This document shows positions 32,632 to 44,721 of a stretch of DNA of 64,000 nt, piece after piece. Source of the DNA: Elmis aenea (taxonomy: Eukaryota; Arthropoda; Insecta; Coleoptera; Elmidae); the NCBI GenBank assembly GCA_947652605.1, contig OX393576.1, positions 56,706,966 through 56,770,965 on the forward strand, read 5' to 3'. Each line of letters opens with the position of its first letter. Within the stretch, counting starts at the first letter, position 1. The position numbers and the translations under genes were made by a program. The notes under the pieces are model-generated. The model saw nothing but the letters and a program-made list of their open reading frames with translations, was not told where the DNA came from and searched no databases.

Positions 32632-32637
32632 GCATAG

Positions 32638-32755
32638 TGTACAACACGTGCTGAAAGAATATTTCACACTCGCATGACTGAGCCACTCGCCTGACGGCTC
32701 GTGGCTCAACTGTCATACTCGTGTGAAATATTCAACTTTCAGCACTAGTTGTACA
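32638..32755. repeat. 118-bp hairpin
   Basis: TGTACAACACGTGCTGAAAG pairs with CTTTCAGCACTAGTTGTACA, and the pairing continues through ATATTTCACAC, ATGACTGAGCCA and their complements to a centre near CGCCTGACGG. The arms are about 57 bp with few mismatches. Confidence 0.9.
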
Positions 32756-33114
32756 ATATACTATTACATTTATTAAAATCTTGCATTTTATTTTGCAACT
32801 TTACGTAAAATCGTTTCATAACTATGACTTTAAATGCAAAATTTTGCTTACAAAACATTGTTTCCAATGCGAAAAAAACATTTTATAGCACATAGTTTTA
32901 AAAAAATCACAAATTTCCAAAATTTTTACACGCCTAAATAATTATTGTATTTTTGCAAGGGGGTTCTAATGGTGTAAGAGATTTTTGCTAGATATATTAT
33001 ATTTTTAAAACTTGGGTCCTCACGAGGGCCGTGAAAAGGCAGGGGCAGCGTAGATACGTGCCCAGGGCACCGTAATGATGGTGTACCAAAATTTAAACTT
33101 ATTGGCAACACTAA

Positions 33115-33550
33115 TGCCGAATTTACATTGGTATAGTAGCTAATGCAAGTTACTAAATCAAGTAGCTAAAGCAAGTTACTAAATCAAGTAGCTAAATTAT
33201 GCGTCTACACACAATTTAGTGAAATTGTTTAGTAAACTGACAGAATATGTGGTAAGGAAAAAAGCGTGTGTGGATTAAGATATGGTTATTAAGAAGGAAA
33301 ACACATGGGGTTTCGTATAAATGTTGTTAAAAGAGCTTGCCAATGAAGATGTAGTAGAATACTTGACATTGACGGTTAAAAAGTGGTGTGGGCAGGTTAG
33401 GTTACTTGCTCAAGTAAATAGAAATTACTAATCACTAAATTGTTTACTTGCGCAAGTACTAAACAAAAGTGTCTACACGTTGCAAGTAGCTAAATTTAGT
33501 TACTTGATTTAATTACTTGCATTAGCTACTATACCAATGTAAATTCGGCA
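33115..33550. mobile_element. Foldback element with TGCCGAATTTACATTGG ends
   Basis: The left arm TGCCGAATTTACATTGGTAT and the inverted right arm pair over about 57 bp. Inside the left arm a 26-bp unit (starting CAAGTTACTAAATCAAGTAG) is tandemly repeated. The interior is non-coding. Target duplication unclear. Confidence 0.8.
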
Positions 33551-33873
33551 TAGGTCAAGCTTTAAAATTGCGCAAAGTACGTATGTGTGTATTTGTACTA
33601 CACACTGCGATAAAATATTACCATCACTCTATATTGCACGTTTCCTATGTACACAATGAGTGGTGACTTAAGTCGATGGGTGAGATAAAAATATATTGCC
33701 TTCTCTTTCAAAGGGGGACTGGACAGTTGGTTGTAACCGTAAAATATTAAATAAAACTAAACCAAAACGCCCTTAATGATTTCTACCGCCTATTAGTAAC
33801 GAGTCATGTGGATGTAATGAAGTGATTAACTATCAAATTTGTTTTAAAATTTAATTTTTATTTTTATTCTAGG

Positions 33874-34078
33874 CAAGTGTTTATCAAAGTGTGGTCCGCG
33901 GTCGTCTGGGGGTCCTTAATCCTTTAAAAGCGGTCCTCCGAGTTTTTATATGATGTTCGAAAATCATACAAATTTATTTTCCAAACCAAAATATTATCTA
34001 CAAAAATATTCATTGGGGTCCCCAGCAAGCATTTAATTTTGAAAGAAGTACTTGGAGTAAAACGTTTGAGAAACACTG
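33874..34078. mobile_element. hAT-type miniature element
   Basis: Left CAAGTGTTTATCAAAGTGTG and inverted right end CGTTTGAGAAACACTG match the CAGTGTTTCTCAAA consensus of one hAT group. About 205 bp, non-coding. No clean 8-bp duplication. Confidence 0.5.
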
Positions 34079-34184
34079 GACTAGTAAAAGATTTATCCAA
34101 GGGACGCCATATTTAAGTTTACCCCTGCTGTCAAATGCTCTAGTCACGGCTCTAGTAACCACACAACAAGACAGGAAAAAAATT

Positions 34185-34450
34185 ACAAACAGCTGAGTTG
34201 CGATTTTTTAGAAGAGTGAAAGGATGATCAGAGACCAAATAAGAAACGAAGATATTAGGAAAGAACTAGAAGTTTACAGTCTAGGAGAAAAATACACGAT
34301 CACAGGGAGAAATACAAAAAACACATTAACAGAATAAAACATCAAAGATTACCAAAGACAATGAGAAAGTTTAGGAAAGTTTAGTTTAGAAAGAAGAGAA
34401 GTAGAAAGGCCCATAAAAAGATGAAAATAAATATAATAATACAACGTAAA
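34185..34450 (+). pseudogene. RTE-like non-LTR retrotransposon C-terminal scrap
   Basis: Across several stops the frames read LRFLRRVKG, IRNEDIRKELEVYSLGEKY and HINRIKHQRLPKTMRKF, then GRREVERPIKR. This is the familiar tail of RTE-like reverse transcriptase ORFs in insects (FLRxVxG, IRNxxIRxEL, INRMxxxRLPK, RRxVGRPxKRW). It is heavily decayed. Confidence 0.65.
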
Positions 34451-34509
34451 GACGGAACAGACAATTTGCCCAAGTCATGGAGTGAAGAGGAAGAATTCAG
34501 AAAAGTTTT

Positions 34510-36346
34510 GTGAATAAATCAAATGTAGCGAAAATTAACTTTATTAATATTTGTTAATACATATTGAATTTGGTTTTAATTTCCTCAATGTAGTGGAACT
34601 TCTATATTCGTTAATAGTTAATCCATTCTTAAGGGACGGACAAATACTGATTCGAACGAATAAAGCATACACTTTTTTTTAAATGGGAATTAACATAAAT
34701 TGAAATAATCCGTACTCAGTTCTAAATCAGATTCATAGAATCATAGATAAATGGAGCTATGATGGCAGACGCTAAAAAGGAGGAAAGGAATTACTGTTTA
34801 AAAGAGGTTTCACCTTCTATTAAAATATCAGGTTACATAATTCTGGTCATCGTTGTCTTTTGTGTTCCTTGCCCGACGACTCACTAGCTTTTGATTAAAC
34901 AAAAAACCTGTGGATTGTTGTCTGATTCTGTTTTTTTTTTGAATTTTGTAACGAATTTTGGATTTCGACAAATGTAACCTCCTTTATCTTTTTTAATAAT
35001 TAAAAACGAACAACAATCGGTTACATATATTAAATTTTTCGAACAATTCTTTGACTTGTTTGTTCATTTCGCTGTTAATAACAATCATTGCAATTGATTT
35101 CAGAAACGAAATCATATCATATAAACGTTTTTAAAATGAAACAGTTTGTCCAGGTTTTATTTCTGAAAGCAGTTAGTTATAAAGACATATTTGGGGGTTA
35201 CCGATTTTTTTTGGAATTTTTTAATTATAGTTGTCTATCGTTTTAAGTTGTTTAGTAATTTTACTGCCACATTTAAAGGTTTTTATTGTTCCTGCGTTTG
35301 TGTGGTATTAGATTTTGAATAATCACTTAACTACAGCGTACTCTTTTATAAATTAATTTATAATTGATAATAATCCCTAAAAAGAGCTCTTTCTAAATAG
35401 GCAGCTAATATTTAAAAGCAGTCTCATTTTGCTCTGCAAGTTCTTTTATTTTTACATTAACTTAAATTAGATAGTATTAACTAACTCTATAAAACAATAT
35501 ACTTCAGCGTCGAGTTTTTGTACCCCATTTGTAATATTTCAGGCAAGCTTTAATACCTTGTCACCAGAGGTGTTAGAACATATAAAACTCGATGGGGGGT
35601 AGGGTAAGTGATGAACGGAATACTTAAAAGCTCTTGGTCACGTTCGTGCACATTTTCCGCCACATTTCTGTCACCTACATAGTGTGTAATCGTGCTTCCT
35701 ATGATAATTGGGAACTTAAGCTATTTTAACGAACTCTGCTATATTTCTAGAGTTGTTATATACGGTTAGTCACCGAAGAGTTCTAGATTAATTTCGAAAA
35801 TAAATAGGAAAGATGGAGCTTGGAGAAAATTAATTTATTAGAAAAATTTTGTTTTTATAATTAGCAATAAGAAATACTTTTACATAACGCAGACTGATAT
35901 GGGACAGTTAGTTTAAGTAAAAATTAGTTATTTGTCGACTCACTAATTGATTAGGTATATCTTGGTTTTTCTGCTGTTTTTAATTGCTTAAAGCTTAAAT
36001 GTAATCGAAAAATTTATTTTATGCAGAACTAGAGGCTTATTTATTTTAAGTATTTTTGGCTAAATTTTTAAATTTTTATTTAGAAGAGCTGTAAAACAGA
36101 AATGCAAACAGCAAGTTGTAAAAGGATCTTCATTAGTTAATACCACATGTTTTCATTTCAAAAAACCTATTATTAGAAATTTTAAAAAATAAAATCTCAA
36201 AAGTGTTCCATGGTACAACAGTCTCCCTTACATATATTATTTGTTGAAAGTTCTTACACTAGTAACATTATAGATCTTCATATTTTTATATACAGGTAGA
36301 AAGCTCATAAAATATAATATTTTGTTTTTTTTTACATTCTAGTATT
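34510..36346. other. Non-coding stretch, no gene seen
   Basis: AT-rich, no recognisable frame, terminus or RNA gene. Confidence 0.6.
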
Positions 36347-36354
36347 ACTATAAT

Positions 36355-37803
36355 CAGGGATGGAATAACGTTTTAAATTGTTACGTTATTGTATAACGTT
36401 ATTTATTATTTGTTTTCGTTACATAACGTGATAAATAACGTTAAAAAAATGAATTGTTATGTTACATAACGTTATATAACGTTACATAAATTATGATATA
36501 CAGGGTGTTTCATAAATAATGCGAAAAAATTCGAAAGGTGATTTCTTATAGAAAATAAAGTGGGGTCTTTTATACAACAATTTTTTCTTAGACGTCTCCT
36601 TTCGGAGTTACACCCCTCTAAAGGGGAGCGATAAAATTAGGTTTTTATTTTATTTCTCAAATTTAGATAAATGTAGGAGAATGATATTTGGTAGATGTTT
36701 TATACTTATTAAAAGGTTTCCCATAGTATTATTTTCAATCATCTTCCACCTTCATAGGGGGCTGATAAGTGCGACCCCTGTTGGTTTTTTAATCAGAAGT
36801 TTTTGACGAGTTGAAATTTTGCAAAAAAAATTTTTGTTAGTTTGATTTATTTAGAACCTTTTTTTATTCTTTAGTTTTTCTCGTAAATCTTACAGTTTTG
36901 AGTAAAAAATTAAATGAGTGAATATGATGTTAATGTTCATATTGGGTAGATTTGACGGGCGTTTTAGCGTTGTCGCCGCGTAAACGTCAAAATGAATTAC
37001 ACCCGTCACTTCTATCCAATATCGTTTTATATTGGAATATTTGATGGTTCATGTTCATTCATATAATTTTTTACTCAAAAACTGTAGGTTTAACGAGAAC
37101 AGTTAAAGAATAAAAAAAACTTATAAATAAATCAAGGTTTTAAAGAAAATTTAAAATTGCTAGATTTCAACCCACCAAAAAGTCCTGGTAAAAAAACCAA
37201 CAGGTGTCGCACTTTTCAGCCCCCTGTGAAGGTGGGAGATGATTAAAAATATTACTATGGGAAACCTTTTTATAAGTATAAATCTCCCACATTTATCCAA
37301 TTTTGGGAAATAAAATAAAAACCCAATTTTACCGATCCCCTTTAGGGGGGTGTAACTCCGAAAGGAGACTCTAAAGAAAAAAAAATAAGAAAGACCCTTC
37401 TTAATTTTCGATTAAGTATCACCTCCAGAATTTTTTCGCAATATTTAAGAAACATGCTGTATAAAGATAATTTTTATTTGTAACTCTGAAATTATTTTTG
37501 GGATCTGTAATTGTAAATTTAAAAAATAGTACTACAAAATTACGTTGAGGTTGAGATATTTTATTTTCATTTTAATTTCTAAAATACAAACAAAATATTA
37601 TATCTTCGAAAAAAAAAAGATCGCCCTATAAAAATTTAAGTTATAGAGAATAACGATACAAAATAACTTTTAACGAAACGTTATCGGTTACTATAACGTT
37701 ATATAACGTTATAAAAATATCGTTACGTTATTGTATAAAAAATTATAGTTGAATCGTTATTATAACGTTATCGGGTATCGTTACGTTACGGTTTCCATCC
37801 CTG
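36355..37803. mobile_element. hAT-type element with TAACGTTA ends and nested foldback
   Basis: Terminal CAGGGATGGAATAACG and inverted CCATCCCTG. Both ends are packed with TAACGTTAT and GTTACGTTAT motifs. The flanks CTATAAT and CTATAAAT are an imperfect target duplication. The same composite is at 44722-46162 with a clean 8-bp duplication, which supports a hAT assignment. No transposase. Confidence 0.8.
36501..37459. mobile_element. Nested foldback (CAGGGTGTTTCATAAAT)
   Basis: Begins CAGGGTGTTTCATAAATAAT and ends with an imperfect inverted copy (AGAAACATGCTG). The arms share GGAGTTACACCCCTCTAAAG and AGACGTCTCCTTTCGG in inverted form. It is found in the same place in the 44722 copy, so it was carried along when the host element moved. 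A half copy stands alone at 39242. Confidence 0.8.
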
Positions 37804-38783
37804 CTATAAATAATAATTCGTGAACACAAAAAATTGCGTGTGTAAATAGATTGGTGATTTTATATTGTTGATTAAAAAGTATACATTTATAGCAAAAAAA
37901 TTAAAGCTAAATATTCTGCTCGTGAAGTCTAAACTTGGCTACACTCGGCATTTTTTTTTAAAGCTACCGAAGACTTTTTCTAATTAAAAAAATTAATAAG
38001 GTTTTGGAATAGCAATGAGAGAATTTTTAAATTTAAATTATGATTTGCATTATGTTAAACGCTCTGAATATTAAAAATAAAATTTGCATACAATTTCCTT
38101 GTACCTGAACAATCACTCCAAATCTTTGCAATCGATTCTAAACTTTATATAGCGATTGCTGGGACGATAACGCAGGTAACTCGAAGTGTGCGGTTGTTTA
38201 AGTTTTCGAATTTCGGTTTTTGTAATTAGTTTTGTAAAGTCTTACTTAATTATACACGAGGCGTGATTTAAGTTTACCCAATATTACACTTGAACCGACT
38301 AAGACATTTGTGTTAAGATTCGGCGCACGTTTCTTAAATTTCCTCCTAAACCTCGACGCATATCGGGAACGAGCCAACAAGGTTTGTCGGAAATTACCCC
38401 ATCTGGTCGAGATATAATAAAAGCTTTAACTGAACTGAGGGTAAGTGGCTAATTAACATTATCAGGATACCGCGGTGATTGGCCAATTACGGATGACTGA
38501 CTTTTACCGTTGAACAGTTTGCTGCTAACTGGTAATTGCTACTTACCTTTACAAACTTCGCTTTGAATATAATGTATGAATTTTTAGGATAATTCTCAAA
38601 GGGCCTGCTCAGAACTAATTTATCGTAAGTTGTTGCGTGTTCTTGTTTAGCGCGATAAATTGATCTCAAATACCTAAGTTGTTAAACTATAAACTAGACC
38701 CTAAACAAACCGTTTCGGGTGTGCTCCATACTCCATAGAGCCCTTATGCATTTCCTTAATGTTGGTTACACAGTGTAAGTTTC

Positions 38784-38814
38784 ATGAGTGGAGTGTAACT
38801 TACACTCCACTCAT
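38784..38814. repeat. Perfect 31-bp palindrome
   Basis: ATGAGTGGAGTGTAA, one C, then TTACACTCCACTCAT: 15-bp arms with a one-base centre and no mismatch. It stands alone with no terminator-like T-run or element end nearby. Confidence 0.9.
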
Positions 38815-39241
38815 AAGCATATTTTCTCTTGGAACCACGCTTTAAGGGCAAAAATTTTAATCGAACATATTGCTGAGATTGAAATTTTTTTAAGGAACCC
38901 AAAATGTGTATAGCACAATTTTTATGTTCTATCTCAGGTGTCCTGTACTGCTTGAGATTTCCGACTATTATTATTATTAAAGCGAGGAAGTTCGTTGAAG
39001 AATAAACCTAGATTTCGTTTTTTATAAGGCTTAGCTAAATTATCGTTTACATGCAAAAAACCAAAATAATGCATTTTCTTAACCGGTGCTTCCTTGCAAG
39101 GGGCTAGATGCACCTATTCATTAACAAATGTTAGCAAGAAAACGTGCGATAGTAACTTTGGTCGGACTGTTTTTCCAAAATGGCTTTTGCGGTAACCAGA
39201 ATATATTCTTTCGTTTTTATTTTAAATACATTTAAAATATA

Positions 39242-39740
39242 CAGGGCGTTTCTTATATATATTGCAAAAAAATTCGGGAGGTGATTCCTAATCAAAAAAT
39301 AAGAGGGGGTCTGTCAGATAATTTTTTCTCTAGACGTCTCCTTTCAGAGTTACACCCCCTAAAGGTGATCAGTAAGATTAGGTTTTTATTTTATTTCTCA
39401 AATTTGGATAAATGTAGGAGAATGATATTTTGTAGATGTTTTTTACTTATTAAAAGGTTTCCCATAGTAATATTTTTAATCATTTCCCACCTTCACAGGA
39501 GGCTGAAAAGTGCGACCCTTGTTGTTTTTTTTTTATCAGAACTTCTTGGCGGGTTAAAATTTTGCAATTTAAAAATTTATTTGAAAGCTTGAGTTATTTA
39601 GAAACTTATTTTATTCCGTAGTTTTTTTCGTAAAACCTACCGCTTTTAAGTAAAATTTAAGATAAATGAACATGTAACATTAAATAATGTTTCAATATAA
39701 AACCATTCATTTTGGTGGTTGCCATGGTTATCAGCTAATA
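39242..39740 (+). repeat. Half copy of the nested foldback
   Basis: CAGGGCGTTTCTTATATATA, then GACGTCTCCTTTCAGAGTTA and TAAAAGGTTTCCCATAGTAA follow the left arm of 36501-37459. Further on, CATTCATTTTGGTGGTTGCC matches the reverse complement of part of the 44868 copy. The pairing right arm is absent. An ACACCCTC box at about 40316 could be the outer end of a longer degraded copy. Confidence 0.6.
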
Positions 39741-41640
39741 GACGAAACCCGACGTTATTAATTTATGGCTTCCTTAAGTATTTTCATCAAAATCGTTTAT
39801 TAATAAAAGAGCCGTCAAATTTCAAAATAAATGTAACATGTGGCACATTTGGAAGCTTAATAAGTGATGGGTAAAATACGAATTTTCTTGATTTTGTTGA
39901 TTATTTATAAAAATAGATATAGCAAGTAATGTCTCATTTAAAAGAGAAAAACAGCACATTCAACTATTCCATAGCCAACTTCGCGGCCCATAAGAAAACA
40001 CAAAATTAGGGGTACTATCCCAAAAATAGTAAGTGATAAAAAACATCTAAAATAAAAGTTACATTCTCCATTAAAAAGTACCTTAAAAAAGTACTTACTA
40101 ATAAAATTGATCTAATGAATAAAATAAAAAAGTTATGAGAGAAAAAAGTATTCAACATTTTCATATTTTTTGCTATAACATCTGAAGTACGACGAATTTT
40201 GTACTTTTAAAAATGATTATGGCTCCTTTCGTACTAAGGAATAATTTATCTAATTTAAACTAACCTGTATCTCTTATAATAAGCGAGATTCCCATGCTGG
40301 AAATGTAATCTGGGACACCCTCTTTATATATTTTGGCTTCTTTGGCCGAATTCACACCAACAGTCGATCCCATTGGTGCAACTTGGCCCAAATTGTATTT
40401 TAATTTAAAAAAATACGACTTAAAAGCTCAAATTTCAATAACTTTTTGTTTGAATTATTTTAGAAGTTACATTAAATATAATTAAGTGATTTTTAATTGA
40501 TTGCACATGTGTTTTTGCATATCAGTACCTGTTTTTAAAAAAAATTTGGAAAAACCTTTTCTATGTTCTTCGGAATATATTATTCACAAAATTGGCGTTA
40601 CAATGATTTGCAAAAGTTTAGTTCGTACATGTTAATCTTTATGTTTTAATTTTTGACACCGACACACGATATACTCCTCTTCCATCTCCCTGTTAAATGA
40701 TTTATGGTAGGGCAAAAATTTGTTATTTTGCTCTAGGCGTCGAATCACTTGGTCCCAAACCTGATTAGATATGAAATTTTATCGATTTGAATATAACTTA
40801 TAAGTCGAATGAAATCTTAAAGTTATGTAGTGCAAAAAATAGCAGATACTTAAAAGCTTAAAACAATCTACAAATGTTTTAGCGGGTAAGATTATTTGTA
40901 TTTTTCGCATGTAATTTTTTAGGTTTTGCCTTCATTTTAATGAAATTTTTATTTAGTACATTTATGAAATTTGCGCTTTTATAGTTATCTAGTTAAAATA
41001 TTTGCTTAGAATATCTTAATTAATTAGAACTCGCTTTTTTTAATTAGCATGGTTACATTTTGAAAACTAGCTCTCTTTATAACATGATGAATGTGTACTT
41101 TGGCAGTTTTTACTATCTGCAATTTAAAATGTTAGTTTTTTATGTTTTATTAGAGCTTTTATGTAGTTATAAAGTCAAATATATTATTTCCATATTTTGT
41201 GGCGTTACAGTTTAGTTTTGGGTGATCGAACGGCATCAACTTTAAACTTATAAGACATTTCCATGTCTCAGTTTTTATCTAGTTGAATATTTCCTTACAC
41301 TCGAGTTGCAGCAAAGAGTATTTTGGCTGCGAACTATGCAACTTGCATGTTTCCTAGCCACTGTCAAGCTGAGCACATTTGAGAACGAATGTTTCATAAA
41401 AACATAACTGGACTTGAAAAACAAACTTCGGGATCGGTGATCTGTTTCCAACCTCAATAAAATTCCGTCTCCGACCCGAATTTACAGTTCGACCTCGTGT
41501 TCTTCTTATCCCTCTTCTTTTCTCGTTTTGTTTTCAGGCCTCGAACTTCTGTCTTATATAAAACTCTTTCTCATACCATTGTCGTCAAGTTTTATGACAC
41601 TAAAGTGAGATATTTATTGACGCATGTAAGGAAATGGAGA
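39741..41640. other. Non-coding stretch, no gene seen
   Basis: AT-rich; only short random frames. See the preceding repeat for the ACACCCTC box near 40316. Confidence 0.55.
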
Positions 41641-41796
41641 TACAGTGAGCTCGCGTTATAAGCAACTAATGGCGGCCAATTCCAATCTAAAAGTTGCTTA
41701 TAACGTGAAAGTTGCTTATATGATAGAAATAGAAACGATTCGATTTTTAACATAAATAAATCTTGTTTTTAGTTACAAAACTAAAAACAAAAGTTT

Positions 41797-41832
41797 ACCA
41801 TAACAACGCGATCGCGGTCGCGTTGTTATGGT
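41797..41832. repeat. GC-centred hairpin inside the pogo-like element
   Basis: ACCATAACAACGCGA pairs with TCGCGTTGTTATGGT around TCGCGG. Just upstream TGTTTTTAGTT pairs with AACTAAAAACA. These two adjacent hairpins are unusual in an AT-rich setting. Confidence 0.8.
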
Positions 41833-42175
41833 GATCCGTGCGCTACCTATGTCAAACGATATATGCGCGTGCCACGTACCTTCAGTCGTGATCTATGTAC
41901 TTGTACATCTCTAAAATAAAAAAATATCATGTGATTTCATGGCAAGTATACAGAGCGGATGAGCGCCTTATTTTACAAGTGTTTACCGGACAAAACTGTA
42001 GTTCATTCACGTAAAGAAAAATATTCCCGGGAGAAAAATATCTAAACAACGAGTTACTATTATGCCGTGTGCTAATTCCACCAGCAATCATAAATTGAAC
42101 TTCATGGTCTTTGGTAAATTATATAAAGCCAAAAAATTTTAGTAATTTCACCTACCAATTTATTATATTATTATA

Positions 42176-43077
42176 CAGCGTCATTCAAAAAGTCTGCAAC
42201 AAATGGAATTTTTTTTTATTAGGTATTAATTTCTCAAAAAAATTTATTGTTGATAAAAGTTGGTGCATGGTCTAAAACTAATTTAAGGGGAAAAAAAGTT
42301 TGATAAAAATTCATAGAACAGTAGATTTTACCGATTTTTGAAATATTTGCAAGCGTAAAGGGCCCTTATTTTAAGAGTTACAAAAAAAAATGTGTAAGAA
42401 AAAGTTATGTAGAATCCAAAAATAAGTCTAGATTTAAATTTTGACGGTCAAATTCAATTTTTTTTTTTTTAAGAAATTTTAACATTCAAAAAGTCTGCAA
42501 CAAATGGAAAAGTTTTCTATTATCGATTTTTCTGAAAATTTTATTTTTAATGAAAGTTGGTATATGGTCTAAATCTAATTTTAAGATGAAAAAAAAATAA
42601 TAAAAAGTCATATGACACTAGATTTTAGTGGCTTTTTGATTTTTTGGATGTTAAAGTTTCGTAAAAAATAAAAATTAGAATTTAACCCTCAGAATTTAAA
42701 CCTAGCTCGGTTTTTACATTCTAAATAACTTTTTTCCATATAAATGAAATCTTCCATTTGTTGCAGTTTTTGAATGTTAAAATTTCTTAAAAAATAAAAA
42801 TTGAAATTTGACCGTCAACATTTAAATCTAGCCTTATTTTGGGATTCTTAAAAACCCTGTCCATAATTTTGTTTTGTTTCTCTTAAAATAAGGGCACTTT
42901 ACTCTTGCAAATATTTCAAAAATTGCTAATATCTAGTGTCATATGACTTTTTATCAAACTTTTTTTATCTTAAAATTAGTTTTAGATCATACACCAACTT
43001 TTATTAAGAATACAATTTTCTGAGAAAAAAATAATAAAAAACTTTTCCTTTCGTTGCAAACTTTTTGAATGACGCTG
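42176..43077. mobile_element. Foldback with CAGCGTCATTCAAAAAG ends
   Basis: Left end CAGCGTCATTCAAAAAGTCT, right end an inverted CTTTTTGAATGACGCTG, flanked by TA. A second inverted pair of the CATTCAAAAAGTCTGCAACA module lies inside at about 42481 and 42760. So the element looks like a foldback within a foldback. No coding sequence. Confidence 0.8.
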
Positions 43078-43229
43078 TATATTAATAATCTCCTAAAAAT
43101 AAAATAATTGTTAAAAAATCTATTGTTAATTTAATTTGCAAACGATATTTTACTGCCCTTTTAAGTAACCTGAATGTTAAAAAAAACTGAAAGTGCTATA
43201 TCACTCAAAATTTTCGTAAAAATGTAAAT

Positions 43230-43450
43230 TTTACGAAAACGGTTGACTTTAGACCCACATAACCTTATACATTTTTTAAAGTAAATTTAAAGAGAAATCC
43301 AAAAATGTAAAAACATACAGATGTTCTATTTAAAATTTCAAAGTTTGAGTCCGTTTCCGGTTGAACCGGAAGTCGCATTGCAACCTTAATATTTCCATCG
43401 AATCCGAAAAATACCATAACGCTCAAATACAAAATTTCATTGTTAGATCT
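43230..43450 (+). repeat. Dispersed CAGGGTG-family relative
   Basis: Contains GAAAACGGTTGACTTTAGAC, CCTTATACATTTTTTAAAGT, ACATACAGATGTTC and CGGTTGAACCGGAAGTC. The first half matches 20960-21080, the second half matches the reverse complement of 12090-12250. Confidence 0.65.
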
Positions 43451-44721
43451 GCAATAGTATTTTAGATATTTGTATTTTTAACTGTCACACTGACAGTTGC
43501 TTATAACGTATACTCCGATGCGATAGTTGCTTATATCGAGTGTTGCTTATAACGCGAGTTGCTTATATCGTGGGTTGCTTATAACGCGAGCTCACTGTAC
43601 TTAAATTTTCGACTTTGCGGTAGTTTCCTTAAAGTTGAAATTTTATTAATAAATAGTAACAAACACAATGGGTAAAAGTCTTCACAGTCACAATTAATAA
43701 TTTAAAAGGGTAATGGCAGAAAAAATTTGTTTTGAAATTTATTTTGTGCATTACATGTGCGGAAGGATTTTGGTTTTTGAATATCGTCGCATGGTTGGAC
43801 AAGTAGACACTGTATTAACGTATTAACGTATTAACTGGACATTAACACAAAAATATTTTTTTGGAAAATAGTTCTAGGTTCTAATAAAAAATTTGAGGAA
43901 AGAGTGAAAAAAATGAATTACAAGGAAGTGTCACGATAGGTTGTCGTTAGATTTTGATTAAGGCTGTGTTTATTGCATCAAGGACATCAAAACTAAATGT
44001 TTTGCAGAGTTATACGTGCCACTGGCCATTTTCTTCGGAAAAATAGGGGAAAGACTGAAAAATAGGTATAAAAAGGTCCTTTTTGCGATCGCGTTGGCCA
44101 TGAAACCGTCAGAGACAAAATCTACATTTGCCAATGCGCGCATTCTTTGAAAGTAAAATGGTGCAGTTTTAAAAAAAATCTTGAACGGGTTCGGAGAAAA
44201 ACTTCAAAAACGAAACCCCTTCATAAGCGCTACGATTTGAGAAGTTGTGGTATATCTGTTTAACTATATCTATGCGACTTTCATAGGCGTTTAACATAGG
44301 GGAACCGTTTTTACAAAGATCTCGTTTTTCGCGGTTTTCTCCGGAATCGTTTAAGATTTCTTTGCATCATATTACCTGCAAATCGTGGATCATCAACATG
44401 AAATGTCATATTTTTAAAATGTGAAAAATGACGTGACCATTACACGCGCTATCACGTTGTCCAATCTATTGTAAATTAGCTTTCTATTGTCCAATCGCCG
44501 GATTAGAAAAACAGGATGTATATCTGTACCGTTTCATACGTTACAGAAAATTTCAAGTAGTTCACACGTTGACATTAGCGTCGCGACATCAAATTATGTC
44601 GTCTTCTGAACAGCCTGATGTCGCGATGCCACGATGTCATGATGCTAGTGCCGCGATGTCGTGACGTCGATATTGATAGTGTTGCATTTGACGTAAGCCT
44701 ACCATACTTTTATATTTTGAC

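Larger units (their letters stand above)
41643..43597. mobile_element. Pogo/Tigger-like element, 1955 bp, non-autonomous
   Basis: TA flanks both ends (41641-41642, 43598-43599). The termini start CAGTGAGCTCGCGTTATAAG and are perfectly inverted over about 24 bp. At least eight GTTGCTTATAACG or GTTGCTTATATCG motifs cluster at the two ends, two or three on the left and five on the right. No transposase survives; the interior is occupied by a nested foldback and a dispersed repeat. It ends 15 bp before block B begins. Confidence 0.8.
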
